The notes under the pieces are model-generated. The model did not search any database and was not told the origin of the DNA. It worked only from the letters and a program-made list of their open reading frames with translations. From the NCBI GenBank assembly GCA_947474275.1, contig CANJHY010000181.1, forward strand, positions 1 through 8,971: a stretch of DNA of 8,971 nucleotides, in the 5' to 3' direction. The number at the start of each line of letters is the position of its first letter. The first letter of the stretch is position 1. The stretch is from PALSA-1004 sp947474275 (GTDB taxonomy: Bacteria; Pseudomonadota; Gammaproteobacteria; Burkholderiales; SG8-41). This document shows positions 6,790 to 8,971 of this stretch, one piece after another. Made by a program: the position numbers and the translations under genes.

Positions 6790-6817
6790 TCGGACATAGG
6801 GAGTGTCGCGAAAAATC

Positions 6818-7630
6818 ATGCAAGGCAAATACCGCTGGCCCGAAGGTGTGCGCTGCGTCGTCACGCTGACCGTGGATTTCGACGGCCCGTCGCACGAAAC
6901 CGGGCGCCAGTTGACGCCACTGGGCGTCAATTCGCACGGCCGTTACGCGGGACGGCGCGGCGTCTACCGCTATCTCGACCTGTTCGAAAAGCACGGCATT
7001 CCCGGCACTTTCTACGTGCCCGGCTACGACGCTGAATGCTATCCGCAGGTGGTCAAAGACATCCACAGCCGCGGTTTTGAAGTCGGCGCCCACGGCTATC
7101 TGCACGAAAGCTGGGACGTCGGCGCCGACGAGGAAATGCTGCTCAGAAAATCCGACAAAATTCTGAGCGATCTGCTCGGCACAAAACCGCTCGGCTGGCG
7201 CTCGCCGTCGGGCCGCAAGTCGGGACTCACGGTGCAGGTGCTGAAGGACCTCGGTTACATCTACGATTCGAGCGACAAGGACTATGACCTGCCCTACGTG
7301 GTGCGCGTAAATGGCAAGCCGGTCGAAGGCATGATGGAGCTGCCGAGCAGCGCGTTCAGCCTCGACGATTTCCCGTTCTACAAGTTCAGCATGACGCCGC
7401 CTTCCGAAGTGCTCGCGCACTGGCAGCAGGAATTTGACACTCTGTACAACGAGAACGGCTATTTCATGCTGATGGTGCATCCGCGCAGCGGCTGGGGCTC
7501 GGGCACGCCGGCGCGGGCGCGCATCATGGAAGACATGATCCGTTACATCAAGGGCCACGCGGGCGTGCGTTTTTTCACCGTCGGCGGGCTCGCCCGCTGG
7601 TGTCTCGACAATCGCCAGCATTTTGACTGA
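6818..7630 (+). CDS. Polysaccharide deacetylase (CE4/NodB-like) family hydrolase with intact metal triad
   Basis: Predicted hydrolase of 270 residues with a NodB-like barrel, closest in look to the HpPgdA/PuuE-type branch. The canonical residues are present: TVDFDG with Asp20 and Asp22, AHGYLHE with His92 and His96 (H-x-x-x-H), the GWRSPSG block (126-132), and MVHP with His221. By family precedent Asp22, His92 and His96 would bind the metal, Asp20 would act as base and His221 as acid. There is no signal peptide; the first strand starts at about residue 13, so a cytosolic substrate such as an N-acyl, cyclic imide or hydantoin compound is as plausible as a polysaccharide. The start is uncertain: ATG 6818 fits the family N-terminus but AGGGAG lies 14 nt away, and a GTG at 6803 overlaps that site. 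A homologous gene follows after 7 bases. Confidence 0.9.
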   Translation: MQGKYRWPEGVRCVVTLTVDFDGPSHETGRQLTPLGVNSHGRYAGRRGVYRYLDLFEKHGIPGTFYVPGYDAECYPQVVKDIHSRGFEVGAHGYLHESWDVGADEEMLLRKSDKILSDLLGTKPLGWRSPSGRKSGLTVQVLKDLGYIYDSSDKDYDLPYVVRVNGKPVEGMMELPSSAFSLDDFPFYKFSMTPPSEVLAHWQQEFDTLYNENGYFMLMVHPRSGWGSGTPARARIMEDMIRYIKGHAGVRFFTVGGLARWCLDNRQHFD

Positions 7631-7637
7631 GGCCGCG

Positions 7638-8495
7638 GTGACGACGAAATCGATGTGGCCGCAGGGCAAAACGTGCGCCGTGATGGTGACGGTGAACTTC
7701 GATGCCGAAGCCGTCGACCTGCACGAAGCCAAACCCGAAAACCTCTACGGCAAGTACTCGTACGGCCGCTACGGCATGCGCGCCGGCGTTTGGCGGTTGT
7801 TGGACGTGCTGCGCGGCCAGAACATCAAGGCCACTTTTTTCGTGCCAGCGTTCGACGCGGAAAACAACCCCGCTGCTGTCGCCGCGATACAAAAGGACGG
7901 CCATGAAATCGGCGCGCGCGGCTATGCGTTCGAAGACCACAGCAAGCTCGGCGCGCAGGAACACGCAATACTCGAACGCGCGCACAAAGCGCTGACCACA
8001 ATCACCGGCACGGCACCGGTCGGCTGGCGCGCACCGTTTGGCCTGCTGACGCGGGACACTTTCGGCCACCTCGCCGATCTCGGCTATCTCTACGACAGCA
8101 GCTTCCAGGACGACGATTATCCGTACGTGGTCGATTGCGCGGCGGGTAAACAGTTGGTGGAACTGCCGACCTTCGAAGCGCTCACAGATGCTACTTTCTA
8201 CAATCCGCGCCATTCGCATATCCGCGCGCTGAAAGTCTGGAAAGAAGAATTCGACGCCATGTACAGCGCCGGGCACTGCGTGAATCTCACGCTGCATCCG
8301 CGCGGGGATTACGGCTCAGGCCGCGCGGCGCGGGCGCGCGCCGTGGATGAATTCATCACCTATATGGCCCGTCATCCGGGTGTTTATTTCGCGACCTGCC
8401 GCGAACTTGCCGGCTGGTGGAAGAAAGAGCATCCCGAGGCCGAGCCGTTCGGCGCGAACCTGGTTCCTTTCGACGCGCGCCTCGCGCGCGGGTAA
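7638..8495 (+). CDS. Polysaccharide deacetylase-fold protein with altered active site
   Basis: Protein of 285 residues, paralogous to the preceding gene and aligned with it nearly end to end: MWPQGKTCAVMVTVNFDAE, YGRYGMRAGVWRLLDVL, ATFFVPAFDAE, HEIGARGYAFED, VGWRAPFG, LGYLYDSS, LTLHPRGDYGSG. The metal-binding positions have changed: the first Asp of D-x-D is Asn20 (Asp22 kept), and the two His of H-x-x-x-H are Arg94 and Phe98. The RAP block and His220 remain. The protein is otherwise full length, with no frameshift or stop, so it is not an obvious pseudogene. It may be a metal-independent hydrolase, as known for PuuE allantoinase in this fold, or a non-catalytic partner. The start is GTG 7638, with TGAGG at 7628-7632 overlapping the upstream stop and a 5-nt spacer; a TTG at 7623 and an ATG at 7653 are less supported. 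Confidence 0.88.
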   Translation: MTTKSMWPQGKTCAVMVTVNFDAEAVDLHEAKPENLYGKYSYGRYGMRAGVWRLLDVLRGQNIKATFFVPAFDAENNPAAVAAIQKDGHEIGARGYAFEDHSKLGAQEHAILERAHKALTTITGTAPVGWRAPFGLLTRDTFGHLADLGYLYDSSFQDDDYPYVVDCAAGKQLVELPTFEALTDATFYNPRHSHIRALKVWKEEFDAMYSAGHCVNLTLHPRGDYGSGRAARARAVDEFITYMARHPGVYFATCRELAGWWKKEHPEAEPFGANLVPFDARLARG

Positions 8496-8499
8496 AAGA

Positions 8500-8517
8500 G
8501 CACGGCTTACGCCGTGC
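8500..8517 (-). terminator. Intrinsic terminator of the carboxypeptidase gene
   Basis: gcacggc (8500-8506) and gccgtgc (8511-8517) form a perfect 7-bp stem with a 4-nt loop that contains the minus-strand stop codon. Read on the minus strand the hairpin is followed directly by TCTTTTA, a U-rich tail. On the plus strand no T-run follows, although the hairpin may also slow transcription from the converging hydrolase gene. Confidence 0.6.
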
Positions 8518-8971
8518 CCGCCGGCGTGGAGATATTGGCCACGTAAATGCGGTAAATATCCTGCAGCCGCGCCAGCACCTCGTCTTTACCCAGCACGTCG
8601 CTGTTGCGCACCGTTGCTGCTACCAGTTCCGGCGTTAGCAGCCGTAGTGCCACGAACGCTGTCGGCGCATGGCTCAAATGCCACGGTTCCGCATTGACGC
8701 CGCCCCGGAATTCCGCGTACGGCCTGAAAAAATCGAAACGTGCTATGTTTTCATCTAGCCACGTGTTGAGCCGGTGAAATACCCCGCCCGCCGCGTACTC
8801 TTCGGGCAAGAGCCGGTAATGGTAATTTTCGGGCATGGCTGCGCGGTCTATCACGTCGATGTCGGTGCCCCAGTGGTGGCGGCTGGCGCCCGGCAGCGCG
8901 CTCCAGCACAGGATGCCCTCGATGAGTTCGCCGGCGTCCAGGCTGGCGTTATCGCGCACGTTGCCCGCCGC
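8507..8971 (-). CDS. M15B family D-alanyl-D-alanine carboxypeptidase (VanY-like), partial, N-terminus outside the window
   Basis: The C-terminal 154 residues of a peptidase M15B/VanY-type zinc carboxypeptidase, which would trim D-Ala from peptidoglycan stem peptides. The motif SRHHWGTDID (residues 30-39 of the visible part) fits the family pattern S-x-H-x-x-G-x-x-x-D with the zinc-binding His and Asp. AEPWHLSH further on supplies the catalytic Glu and the last zinc-binding His. LPEEYAAGG and FFRPYAEFRGGV between them are typical of the family. The frame runs open off the right edge. A GTG at 8959 is in frame but would leave out the usual region before the zinc motif, so the real start is beyond 8971. 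It converges on the deacetylase-fold gene with 11 bases between stops. Any signal peptide would lie outside the window. Confidence 0.88.
   Translation of the reverse strand, partial: AAGNVRDNASLDAGELIEGILCWSALPGASRHHWGTDIDVIDRAAMPENYHYRLLPEEYAAGGVFHRLNTWLDENIARFDFFRPYAEFRGGVNAEPWHLSHAPTAFVALRLLTPELVAATVRNSDVLGKDEVLARLQDIYRIYVANISTPAGTA

Noticed and set aside
5684..7732. A 682-codon minus-strand open frame that would fuse a long N-terminal domain to the oxidoreductase
   Set aside because: The first 351 codons are antisense to the well-supported hydrolase gene and show no family signature; a Shine-Dalgarno and TTG start mark the true beginning at 6679.
7575..8297. 240-codon minus-strand open frame opposite the second hydrolase
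   Set aside because: It is an antisense shadow of a GC-rich gene with clear family motifs on the plus strand; the translation is Arg/Ala/Val-rich with no recognisable domain.
8507..8959. Complete 150-residue carboxypeptidase starting at GTG 8959
   Set aside because: The frame stays open to the window edge and the family normally has more sequence before the zinc-binding motif, so the gene is treated as partial.

Overview
The window looks like a chromosomal stretch from a GC-rich betaproteobacterium, most likely Burkholderiales-like. The main reason is three separate Bug/TctC-family periplasmic solute-binding proteins within 5 kb; this family is heavily expanded in that group. GC-rich codons and TTG/GTG starts agree with this. 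The species cannot be named from the sequence. No rRNA, tRNA, CRISPR array or transposase gene was seen.

Layout. Left block, plus strand: a Bug protein (186-1154), an MmgE/PrpD-family protein (1478-2863) and a second Bug protein (3045-4028). The two gaps inside this block each hold an AT-richer inverted-repeat element of one family. Middle block, minus strand, read from right to left: a Gfo/Idh/MocA-type oxidoreductase (6679-5684), a DUF488 protein overlapping it by 4 nt (5687-5142), a short palindromic repeat, and a third Bug protein (5013-4048), which converges on the second across a small hairpin. Right block, plus strand: two tandem polysaccharide-deacetylase-fold (CE4/NodB-like) hydrolases (6818-7630 and 7638-8495), divergent from the oxidoreductase. 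The 138 bp between the divergent genes carries a plausible sigma70-type promoter for each direction. At the right edge a minus-strand M15B/VanY-type carboxypeptidase is cut by the window end.

How the genes may work together. The Bug proteins would bind small carboxylates in the periplasm; no TctA or TctB membrane partner is present. The MmgE/PrpD protein suggests a dehydratase, epimerase or decarboxylase step on a carboxylic acid. The oxidoreductase suggests an NAD(P)-dependent step. The two deacetylase-fold proteins have no signal peptide, so a cytosolic small-molecule amide or imide substrate is as likely as a polysaccharide. A shared catabolic pathway is inference from gene order only.

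The most notable observation is that the second deacetylase paralogue has lost three of the canonical active-site positions its neighbour retains: D-x-D became N-x-D, and both His of the H-x-x-x-H motif became Arg and Phe. This suggests a metal-independent hydrolase (compare PuuE allantoinase) or a pseudoenzyme partner.
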